Shown one piece after another: positions 1 to 6,424 of a stretch of 12,711 bases of DNA (positions within the stretch are counted from its first letter, which is position 1; every line of letters starts with the position of its first letter). The position numbers and the translations under genes were made by a program. The DNA is from Bodonicaedibacter sp963693005 (lineage in GTDB: Bacteria; Pseudomonadota; Alphaproteobacteria; UBA6184). Location: positions 1 through 12,711 of the forward strand of contig OY843713.1 of assembly GCA_963693005.1 (NCBI GenBank), read 5' to 3'. The notes below the pieces were generated by a model, which did not search any database, was not told the DNA's origin, and worked only from the letters and a program-made list of their open reading frames with translations.

Positions 1-2
1 CC

Positions 3-1913
3 ACGGCGCCGCCGCCGAGCGTCGGAGTGCGCGACCTCCCCCTGGGGACGTACCCTGACTCTGATGACGACGCGATCCCGGCCCCGGCGCAGCCCGTGTC
101 CCCATCCCGTGTGACGTGGGCCGCGGGTGTGCTCGACCACACCCCGCCCGTCACCGTCGCCGTGACGCCGAGCGAGGGTGCCTCGAAGCCCGACACGCCT
201 ACTCCGGAACCGGCCGCCCTCCCGGCCGCGCTGCTCCCCACGGCGGGTCTCCCCGCAGCGACGGCTGCCGCGACCATTGCAGCGACCACCGCTGCAGCCG
301 TCGCTGTCCCGACCCTCGCCGCTGCGGCCACCGTCGCGGCCGGCGCCGTGGCATCACTGTCCGACGTCTACGAAGTGGATGTCCCCGCTGGGCTGCCGGG
401 GCTGCAGGACCACCTGCCGCCGGGCGTCCCTGCGCTCCATGCCGACCCCTCCGCCCTGCTCCCTCTCTCCAGCACCCAGGAGTTCACCGAGGCCGCTGAG
501 ACCGCTGTGGCGAGAGCTGCCGCGGATACTGCGGAAGCGGCGGCGGCAACGGAAGCGGCAGCGCAAGCAACAGCGCAAGCGGCAACGGAGGCAGCGGCGG
601 AGGCGGCTGCTCAGGCGGCGGCCCGTGCGCGCGAGGCGGCCTTCCTCGGCAGCGACAGCGTCACCCTTGAGCCCAGTGTACCCCGCACCGCGGCGTCCGA
701 TGCGGCCCCGCCGCCGGATATTCACGACATTTTCTTCACCATGACCGTCCCAGTGCCAAGGGTGAACCTCCGCAGCTCCTCGCCTCCCCCTCTCATGGCC
801 GCCACGGCCGCCCTCCCGACCACGAGCGGTGAGGCGTTCGAGTCGCTCAAAGCCACCCCCGCGCCAGCGATGGCCCTAGCGGCTGCGACCACCGCTGTCG
901 CCGTCGCCCCTTTGGCAGCGACTGCATTGGCCGACGCTGCGGAGGGTGCAGAGCACAGGGCCCGCGAGGCCGCCCCCCACGCCGCCCCCGTGGCGTCGCT
1001 GCTCGCCGCGTGGGACGACGCGCCCCTCGCCGTCACGCCGCGGCAGCAGTCCCGGCGCAGCTCCGTGGAGCCGGAGGTGGCGCCGCCCTTCACCTGCCGC
1101 CTCGCCGTGCGGCAGGAGGAGACGCTGCAGTACGAGTCCGCCCCCGGTGGGGAGACGGTGATGGTGAGCGGCGTCGTCGCCCTGCGCCTGCTCTTCGACG
1201 CCCCGCCCCCGCCGCCGCCCCCGCAGGGGCCGTGGCTGGTGCGGGCCGTCCTGCGCGTCCCACCCGCCGTGGCCCAGTGCGCCGAGTACCTCCCGCAGGC
1301 CCGCGTCCTCGGCAGGGTCGCGTGCGACGGCGGCACCGCAGTCACCGTCCGAGTCGCCGTGCCTGCCCATGCCGGTGAGTCGGCCCGTGTGGATGTGGCT
1401 GCGTACACGCTGCGGTACACCGCCGCCGCCCCGTGCCCGCTGCTCCCACTCAAGTGCGAGGTGCTGGCCCAGCACACGCTCGTCGACGACGGCGTGGCCT
1501 ACGAGACCGCGGCCCGGGTGCGGTGGGCGTGGAACCCTCAGTGCGCATCGGCGTGTGTGCGGTGCTCGCTGCAGCTGCGGCTCCCGGTGAGTGCGACGCA
1601 GCTGCAGCTCCGGCCGGAGGGGACGACCCCCGGGGCGGCGGTGTGGACGCTCTTCGAGGGCGGGCAGCGCACGCTGGACTCCGCCACTCCCATCGCCGTG
1701 AAGTACCGCCACGCCGCCTCCCCTACCGCCGGGCCCCGTGTGGTCTTCGACGCCGTGCTCGACATGAGAGGAGTCCTCTTCAGCGCCGCCGCCGTGGACG
1801 CCGCTCTCCCCGACGACGCCGATCCGGGCGACGTCCCCGTGGCCCTCGCCGCCGAGCCCCGCAGCGTCGCCGGGGTCGTTGGGTCCTACGTGTTCAACGC
1901 GAAGAATTTGTGA
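3..1913 (+). CDS. Muniscin-like protein, C-terminal part (mu-homology domain); 5' end outside window
   Basis: The frame is open from the first bases of the window and ends at TGA 1911-1913. The apparent first codon at 27 is GTG, so the true start lies upstream and 636 residues are visible (numbered here from position 3). Residues 1 to about 360 are low complexity: an acidic DSDDD patch, Ala/Pro/Thr-rich linker and an Ala-Glu-Gln helix at about 160-215. Residues about 363-636 form a beta-rich domain of the size of the mu-homology domain of FCHO/Syp1 muniscins. They show the same order of landmarks: VSG strand, LP-Q-A-RVL, VDVAAYTLRY, LPLKCEV, an NPQ segment, LRLPVSATQLQLRPEG, then a VW-L strand. 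Muniscins bind membrane through an N-terminal F-BAR domain and recruit AP-2, Eps15 and cargo at clathrin sites. The F-BAR would have to lie before this window. An adaptor mu subunit or stonin-like protein is the alternative. The coding call is firm; the family call is moderate because it rests on remembered patterns. Confidence 0.6.
   Translation, partial: TAPPPSVGVRDLPLGTYPDSDDDAIPAPAQPVSPSRVTWAAGVLDHTPPVTVAVTPSEGASKPDTPTPEPAALPAALLPTAGLPAATAAATIAATTAAAVAVPTLAAAATVAAGAVASLSDVYEVDVPAGLPGLQDHLPPGVPALHADPSALLPLSSTQEFTEAAETAVARAAADTAEAAAATEAAAQATAQAATEAAAEAAAQAAARAREAAFLGSDSVTLEPSVPRTAASDAAPPPDIHDIFFTMTVPVPRVNLRSSSPPPLMAATAALPTTSGEAFESLKATPAPAMALAAATTAVAVAPLAATALADAAEGAEHRAREAAPHAAPVASLLAAWDDAPLAVTPRQQSRRSSVEPEVAPPFTCRLAVRQEETLQYESAPGGETVMVSGVVALRLLFDAPPPPPPPQGPWLVRAVLRVPPAVAQCAEYLPQARVLGRVACDGGTAVTVRVAVPAHAGESARVDVAAYTLRYTAAAPCPLLPLKCEVLAQHTLVDDGVAYETAARVRWAWNPQCASACVRCSLQLRLPVSATQLQLRPEGTTPGAAVWTLFEGGQRTLDSATPIAVKYRHAASPTAGPRVVFDAVLDMRGVLFSAAAVDAALPDDADPGDVPVALAAEPRSVAGVVGSYVFNAKNL
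531..607 (+). repeat. T-free imperfect GCG/GCA/GAA trinucleotide-rich tract
   Basis: This 77-base stretch contains no thymine on the + strand. It consists of irregularly repeated units such as GCGGCAACGGAAGC and GCAGCGCAAGC. It lies inside the muniscin-like gene and encodes an Ala-rich helix punctuated by Glu, Gln and Thr (EAAAATEAAAQATAQAATEA). The protein segment looks like a single alpha-helix or weak coiled coil in the linker before the folded domain. Slippage in such tracts usually changes linker length between strains. Confidence 0.6.
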
Positions 1914-1982
1914 GGCTTTGCTGAGGTCGACCGGACCGACTGATTGCTGGCCGCCGCCGCGAGCTGTTGCCGCGCTCAGCGA
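1914..1982 (+). promoter_or_regulatory. Spacer before the ALKBH7-like gene
   Basis: This 69-bp spacer has to hold both the 3' end of the upstream gene and the 5' region of the next. GATTG occurs at 1942-1946 and GTTG at 1966-1969. CAG at 1977-1979 ends 3 bases before the ATG. No AATAAA-type polyadenylation signal and no upstream ATG are present. The regulatory role is inferred only from recurrence of the same elements before the other genes. Confidence 0.3.
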
Positions 1983-2825
1983 ATGCTGCGCCGTGCTCTG
2001 CCGCGGCTGTGCGCGGGGCCGCTCGTATCCTTCGCCGGTGCGGAGGGCTTCACGCAGGCCCCCCGGGAGGCGCTCCTCGCCGCCCGGGAGCCGCGGCCCG
2101 GGTCGGAGGTGCCGGCGTACGTGGTGCCGGACTTCATCACCGAGGCCGAGGAGGCCGCCCTGCAGCGCTACACCGGTGTGCTCTTCGCGCCGCTGGACTT
2201 CGCCGCGGGGCACTACGACGCGCTGATCCACCGCTACAAGGAGTTCTACCGGCCGCTGCCGGAGCTCCTCCACCCGGAGCACTGCCTCGCCGAGATGGCG
2301 GCCGCGATGCCGGGGGCCCCGGAGGCGGCGGTAGAGCAGCAGCGGGGCTTGGCCAAGGCTGCCCTCGAGCGCTGTCGGGACAGGGCGCAGGCCTTCACCC
2401 CTGCTGTGCCACTGCAGCCCCGCGTGCACTTCCTGCAGCTCGAGGGCAGCGGCTTCATCCGCGCCCATGCCGACGAGCAGCGGAACTCGTCGCAGATCGT
2501 CGCCGGCCTCACCCTCGGCAGCGCCCGCGTCATGACCCTCACCCACCCGCAGCACCCCGGCCGCGAGGTTGAGCTCCTGCTCGCCCCCCGCTCCATGTAC
2601 GTTCTCGCCGGGTCGGCCCGCAACGACTGGTTGCACTCCGTCGACTGGACCAGCGACGCCTCGCCGGAGCCGGCGGACGGCAGCGAGATCACCTTCGCCG
2701 GCCGCCCGACGGGGCTCCACCGCGGGCTCCGGACGGCCGTCATCTTCCGCGGGCTCTCCCCCATGGAGCTCTTCATCTCCCGCATGGGCAAGGCCCCCGC
2801 TCCTGGCGCTGCCTGTCCCCGGTAG
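1983..2825 (+). CDS. ALKBH7: ALKBH7-like mitochondrial 2-oxoglutarate/Fe(II) dioxygenase
   Basis: Product of 280 residues. ATG 1983 is the first ATG in this frame; the frame opens earlier only with TTG. The N terminus MLRRALPRLCAGPLVSF is Arg-rich, lacks acidic residues and resembles a mitochondrial presequence, as expected for ALKBH7, which acts in the matrix. A double-stranded beta-helix follows. The Fe(II) ligands are H162-x-D164 (in RAHADE) and H218 (in DWLHS), 56 residues apart as in human ALKBH7 from memory. R250 and R256 form the AlkB-family R-x5-R that holds 2-oxoglutarate. The strands VAGLTLGSARVM and LLLAPRSMYVLAGSAR match ALKBH7 better than nucleic-acid-demethylating AlkB members. 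The stretch between H218 and R250, containing DASPEPADGS, looks longer than in animals. Family biology: ALKBH7 is tied to mitochondrial fatty-acid metabolism, programmed necrosis and mitochondrial RNA processing; its substrate here is unknown. The gene lies 117 bp before EXO1, with no evident functional link. Confidence 0.85.
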   Translation: MLRRALPRLCAGPLVSFAGAEGFTQAPREALLAAREPRPGSEVPAYVVPDFITEAEEAALQRYTGVLFAPLDFAAGHYDALIHRYKEFYRPLPELLHPEHCLAEMAAAMPGAPEAAVEQQRGLAKAALERCRDRAQAFTPAVPLQPRVHFLQLEGSGFIRAHADEQRNSSQIVAGLTLGSARVMTLTHPQHPGREVELLLAPRSMYVLAGSARNDWLHSVDWTSDASPEPADGSEITFAGRPTGLHRGLRTAVIFRGLSPMELFISRMGKAPAPGAACPR

Positions 2826-2942
2826 CCCGCCGCTGTGACCTGTGTGGTCGCACGCCCCCGCGCTTCGTCTCATCACGTCCGATCTCTGTTGCCGTCGCCC
2901 GAGGCGGTGTTGTGATTGAGCCGTGCTGCGAGCAGCCCGACG
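2826..2942 (+). promoter_or_regulatory. Spacer before EXO1
   Basis: This 117-bp spacer has no upstream ATG. It holds a pyrimidine-rich patch at about 2860-2890, GTTG at 2909-2912, GATTG at 2914-2918, and CAG at 2933-2935 ending 7 bases before the ATG. The last bases before the start (GCAGCCCGACG) resemble those before the sterol desaturase (GCAGCCCG). Function is inferred from this recurrence. Confidence 0.3.
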
Positions 2943-5039
2943 ATGGGGATCAAAGGGCTGTGGAAGGAGGTCTCCCCGGTGTGCTCCTCCGGCCACGTAT
3001 CGCAGTTCAAAGGCCTCCGCCTCGGAGTGGACGCCTACTGCTGGCTGCACCGCGCCGCCGTCGCCTCCGTCGTGGCCCACGCCCGCGGGCGGCCGTGCGA
3101 GCGGTTTCTAACCTTCTTCATGGGGCGGGTGGACCTCCTGCGACGCTGCGGCATCACCCCTGTGCTCATCTTCGACGGATGCGAGATGCCGCTCAAGGAC
3201 AACACCGACGCCGCCCGCCACGAGCGCCGCCAGCAGGCCAAGGAGCTCGGGGAGCAGCTCCTCGCCCAGGGCCGCACCGACGAGGCGCAGCGCGTGCTGG
3301 AGAAGGCCGTGGAGATCACGCCGGAGCTGGCCCACGCCGCTATCCGTGTGGCGCGGGAGCACGGGGTGCAGTGCATCCTCGCCCCTTTCGAGGCCGACGC
3401 CCAGCTGGCCTACCTCTGCAAGGAGGGCTACATCCACGGCGTCGTCTCCGAGGACTCCGACCTCATGGTCTACAACTGCGCGCTGCTCGTGGCGAAGCTC
3501 GACAGCGCTGGGACGTGCGACGCCGTGCGGCTCCGGGACCTCCCGCAGCTGCCGCAGTTCTCCGCCCTCACCTACGAGCTCTTCGTGGTGGCCTGCATCA
3601 TGAGCGGCTGCGACTACGCGGCGAGCCTCCCCGGCATCGGGATCCGCAAGGCGACGAAGCTCGTGGCGCAGCACCGCTCCATGGACGCCGCGCTGCGTGC
3701 CCTCGGGCAGTGCGGGCTCGTCCCGAGGCGAGAGTGGGAGCAGTACGAAGAGCGCGTCCACAAGGCCTTCTACTGCTTCGCTCACCACCTCGTCTACGAC
3801 CCGGCCAAGCGCGCCGTCGTCCCCTTCAACGCCCTGCCCGACGGCGTCCCCCTCCGGGACGACCTCATCGGCGCATGCCCCGCCCCCGACGTCGCTGTCG
3901 CCATGTGCGGCGAGTGCGCCCTGAACCCGCACACCGGCGTGGCGTACACCGGGGACTTCGACGGCTCGGTGCAGCTGTACTGGCAGAGGGTCCGTGGGGC
4001 GGGACAGGCGACCCTGTCATCACTCGGGGTCAACACCGCAGGGAGCGCCGACCTCGGGAAGGCCCCGCAGCTCCAGGCCCCGGCAGTGGACCCCGCCGCC
4101 TTCGCCCCGCGCGCCAAGGACCGGGTGCGGGTGCGGTCCAAGTACTTCGCCCCGCCCGCCGCGGTGAAGGTCGAGACGGTGTCCGCCAAGCGTCCGCGGG
4201 AGCCCATCAGCAGCAACGCCTGCACGCAGGAGTCCGACGCGACGACGGACGAAACGCCGCAGCACCAGGCGGCCATCGCCGTCACGCAAGTGTCACAGCC
4301 GCTGCCCCTGTCGCTGCCCCCTGATGAGCCTCCTTCCCCCCGCGGCATCGAGGCCACAGTGGAGGCCACCGCAGGGGCGACGCTCCTGGACCCTGCCTCG
4401 CAGAGCACCGCGGCGTCCCAAGCCGAGCTACTCGGCGCCCCCAGCGGCAGTGGCGACCTTTCCCCGTCGCCGCCACAAGAGCTGCTCTGTCCAGCCGATG
4501 TTCGCAGCATTTTCGGACTGAGCACGCCGTCTGCGGCTGTCAAGGAAGTCATGGAAGCGTCGCCGGCCGCGCGAGAGACACTGTCTCCGGCCGCTGCCTC
4601 GCCTCCGACCCCTCGCACCTTCCAGCAGTTCCTCGAGGCCTCCAAGGCCGCCACGAAAGCGCCACCGGAGGACAGCAGGCCGACCGTGTCCAGCGCAGGC
4701 CCGTCGCCGACGCTGTCAGCGCCTGTGTCGGTCCCTACTCCGCCCCCCGCCGCTGTCAACAACGAGGACGGCGCGCCCCTGAGTGCGCCGTCCCCTGCGA
4801 TGGCCCGCCGCCCGTCGCTGCTTGAGGTCCGAGGGCGGCCGGCCTCGCCGCTTTACACAGCACCGCCTCTTCCAGCCCTTGCGGCGGTGTCCTCCAACCA
4901 CAGCTGCCCACCGCCGCCACCCACGCCGCCGTCGGCCACCTTCGACCGCCTCGTGGGGTCAGCGGCCCTCCCGCGGCTCCCGGGGTCCCGTACGAAGCAA
5001 GCGTTCGACTCGTACCTCCAGCGCTTCGGGCACAAATGA
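2943..5039 (+). CDS. EXO1: Exonuclease 1 (EXO1), 5'-3' exonuclease/flap nuclease of mismatch repair
   Basis: Product of 698 residues. The start is fixed by the family's invariant N terminus, MGIKGLW; the frame runs 9 codons further upstream only to a TTG. The XPG-N domain covers about 1-99, XPG-I about 138-225, and a helix-hairpin-helix (SLPGIGIRKATKLV) follows. The two-metal active-site acids D30, D78, E150, D152, D171 and D173 sit at the same numbers as in human EXO1, and D224 is one residue off. EXO1 resects DNA from nicks during mismatch repair and at double-strand breaks in the nucleus. From about residue 370 the protein is Ser/Pro/Ala-rich and probably disordered. It carries RSKYF at 398-402, matching the MLH1-binding MIP box, and ends in KQAFDSYLQRFGHK, which resembles the PIP-box region of human EXO1. 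The tail has looser codon bias than the nuclease domain. FEN1 and XPG are excluded by the spacing and the tail. Confidence 0.97.
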   Translation: MGIKGLWKEVSPVCSSGHVSQFKGLRLGVDAYCWLHRAAVASVVAHARGRPCERFLTFFMGRVDLLRRCGITPVLIFDGCEMPLKDNTDAARHERRQQAKELGEQLLAQGRTDEAQRVLEKAVEITPELAHAAIRVAREHGVQCILAPFEADAQLAYLCKEGYIHGVVSEDSDLMVYNCALLVAKLDSAGTCDAVRLRDLPQLPQFSALTYELFVVACIMSGCDYAASLPGIGIRKATKLVAQHRSMDAALRALGQCGLVPRREWEQYEERVHKAFYCFAHHLVYDPAKRAVVPFNALPDGVPLRDDLIGACPAPDVAVAMCGECALNPHTGVAYTGDFDGSVQLYWQRVRGAGQATLSSLGVNTAGSADLGKAPQLQAPAVDPAAFAPRAKDRVRVRSKYFAPPAAVKVETVSAKRPREPISSNACTQESDATTDETPQHQAAIAVTQVSQPLPLSLPPDEPPSPRGIEATVEATAGATLLDPASQSTAASQAELLGAPSGSGDLSPSPPQELLCPADVRSIFGLSTPSAAVKEVMEASPAARETLSPAAASPPTPRTFQQFLEASKAATKAPPEDSRPTVSSAGPSPTLSAPVSVPTPPPAAVNNEDGAPLSAPSPAMARRPSLLEVRGRPASPLYTAPPLPALAAVSSNHSCPPPPPTPPSATFDRLVGSAALPRLPGSRTKQAFDSYLQRFGHK
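4134..4148 (+). other. MIP box (MLH1-interacting peptide) in EXO1, RSKYF
   Basis: Residues R398-S-K-Y-F402 match the [R/K]-S-K-[Y/F]-F motif that yeast MLH1 partners such as Exo1 use to dock on the C-terminal domain of MLH1. It lies just after the nuclease core, at the start of the disordered tail and in a basic context (VRVRSKYF), where the fungal motif also sits. The match is seen directly; the interaction is inferred. Confidence 0.65.
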
Positions 5040-5205
5040 CGGGGCGACAGGTGCGGTGTCGGGGCGCACGTGAGCCACCACAACGTGTGAGCCAAAGGAT
5101 AGATGCACCCCCATACGTCACGCCACTTCAGAGGCCTTCCCGAGACTGGCCACCTCAGCGGTGGGCGTCGACGCAGTGGGATCTGTGTTGTATCTAGGCG
5201 TTCCT
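5040..5205 (+). promoter_or_regulatory. Spacer before the unrecognised gene, with an upstream ATG
   Basis: This 166-bp spacer contains ATG 5103, which opens a 92-codon frame overlapping the next gene out of frame (to 5381). GTTG occurs at 5187-5190 and TAG at 5195-5197, ending 8 bases before the chosen ATG. The region 5180-5205 (ATCTGTGTTGTATCTAGGCG) is clearly T-richer than its surroundings. If mRNA 5' ends lie in this T-rich part, the upstream ATG is excluded. Confidence 0.3.
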
Positions 5206-6348
5206 ATGCGGCGCATCCCGGTGCCCCAGCGGCCGTGGTGCGTGCGTCTGGAGTCGGACGCGAAGCAGCGGGCGGGCAAGACCACCACGCGCTTGATGCA
5301 CAAACTCTTCTCCCTCGTGCCGGTGTTCCCCGCAACGGTGCCGGCCAAGTCGCTGATCCGGACTTCAAACCCGTCGTCTGACCTCGCAACCATCGACGAG
5401 CTCGCTATTGCCAACCCGCAGATCTTCTATCGCAGCCCCTGTGGCACCCGCCTCGCCCTCCGCCGCCCCCTGGAGGAGTTCGACGCCCCGAGTCCGTTCC
5501 GGTACGCCGGGCGGTGCGACGTCCTGGAGGAGGTGCTCCGGCCCATGGCGGCCCAGAAGGTCGAGCTCGCCAATATCCCGCTCGGCCTCGACTTCTCCTT
5601 CTTCACCATCGCCGGCGGCGACGAGCGCATCCTGCCGCGTGCCCTCACCAAGATGCTCCCCCACATCCTGACGCTGCAGTCTCGGTCCTCCGGTGCCTTC
5701 GAGGTGCGCATGATGGGGTCAGTGCGCCACGACCTCGGCGTCAGCGAGCGCCCGTTCCGGCACCACCCCATCGGGAAGCACCTGCACGTCGAGCTCTTCC
5801 GCTTCATCCATGCGGTGCGTGGTGGGGAGCCCCTCGAACGGCACCACATCGTCACGGTGCAGGCCATCGCGGCCGACTTCGTCGCGGCCCATGTCATCCC
5901 GTTCATCACCAGCCCAGTGGCCCGGCGCGTGGCGCTGCTCGGCACGTTCGCGAAGAAGCTCGGGGATTCCCCGCGCGGGGCGATCCTCCGCTACCCGCCT
6001 TGCACGTTGCGGGACCTCGCCATGGCCACCGGGTGGCTGTACGCCGCCCACCTACTGCCGCCGCTCGCCGACGCCATTGCCGCAGCTCCGGGTGGGGCCG
6101 CCGTGGTGAACATCGGCGGCGTGCTGCTGGCGTGCGGTACAGAGGCAGCCGTGCGGGGGACGCTGCTGGCCAGTGCCAAGGCGGCGGGACTCCGGCCAGA
6201 GAGCTTGCGGCCGCTTGAGGACGTCTTTGGGCCCGTGGCCGCCACGCACGGCGAGGACATCGTCGAGCACATGTGCCGCGTGGGGGGTTGCGTGGTGGAG
6301 CGCCAGGGCGGCGTCTTCCACGTGGCCGTCAAGTCCGACTCTGTGTAG
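5206..6348 (+). CDS. Unrecognised 380-residue protein, possibly mitochondrial
   Basis: I do not recognise this family. ATG 5206 is the first ATG in the frame, which opens 15 codons earlier only with GTG. Coding is supported by strong G/C preference at third positions through most of the frame and by the fit between neighbours. Residues 1-50 are basic and hydroxylated with few acids (MRRIPVPQRP, then KTTTRLMHKLF), which could be a mitochondrial presequence. Residues about 70-130 contain FYRSPCGTRLALRRPLEEF and a beta-like LANIPLGLDFSFFTIAGG. A His-rich patch, RPFRHHPIGKHLHVELF, lies at 182-198. Residues 215-245 form an amphipathic to hydrophobic stretch (QAIAADFVAAHVIPFITSP). The C-terminal 100 residues look like a small alpha/beta unit with AAVVNIGGVLLACG at 298-311. 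No catalytic motif, clear membrane segment or repeat is evident. It follows EXO1 by 166 bp and precedes the sterol desaturase by 76 bp, which gives no functional hint. Confidence 0.85.
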   Translation: MRRIPVPQRPWCVRLESDAKQRAGKTTTRLMHKLFSLVPVFPATVPAKSLIRTSNPSSDLATIDELAIANPQIFYRSPCGTRLALRRPLEEFDAPSPFRYAGRCDVLEEVLRPMAAQKVELANIPLGLDFSFFTIAGGDERILPRALTKMLPHILTLQSRSSGAFEVRMMGSVRHDLGVSERPFRHHPIGKHLHVELFRFIHAVRGGEPLERHHIVTVQAIAADFVAAHVIPFITSPVARRVALLGTFAKKLGDSPRGAILRYPPCTLRDLAMATGWLYAAHLLPPLADAIAAAPGGAAVVNIGGVLLACGTEAAVRGTLLASAKAAGLRPESLRPLEDVFGPVAATHGEDIVEHMCRVGGCVVERQGGVFHVAVKSDSV

Positions 6349-6424
6349 CCTGCAGCACCCGTGTCCTGCGGCGTTGGGCGTTGCACCATGGAGTCGGTGC
6401 GTGCATTGGCGTTGCGGCAGCCCG
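6349..6424 (+). promoter_or_regulatory. Spacer before the sterol desaturase, with an out-of-frame ATG in strong context
   Basis: This 76-bp spacer holds ATG 6388 in a strong context (ACCATGG), 37 bases before the real start and out of frame. Its reading frame stays open to 7341, past the end of the desaturase. CATTG at 6404-6408, GTTG at 6411-6414 and CAG at 6418-6420 (4 bases before the ATG) follow it. Transcripts beginning before 6388 would be poorly productive under scanning, so a 5' end within about 35 bases of the true ATG is likely. Confidence 0.35.

Noticed and set aside
1374..1593. GGTGAGT sequences at about 1374 and 1587 as 5' splice sites
   Set aside because: Both lie inside a continuous frame that gives a coherent mu-homology-like domain with no interruption, so no intron is needed.
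876..3080. 734-residue open frame on the - strand across three genes
   Set aside because: Stop codons are rare on the opposite strand of very GC-rich genes. The translation is Gly/Arg/Glu/His-rich without domain patterns, and the + strand carries recognisable EXO1 and ALKBH7 here.
5103..5381. 92-codon frame as a separate small gene
   Set aside because: Its translation is His/Arg/Gly-rich with no domain, mostly overlaps the orphan gene out of frame, and lacks third-position G/C preference of its own.
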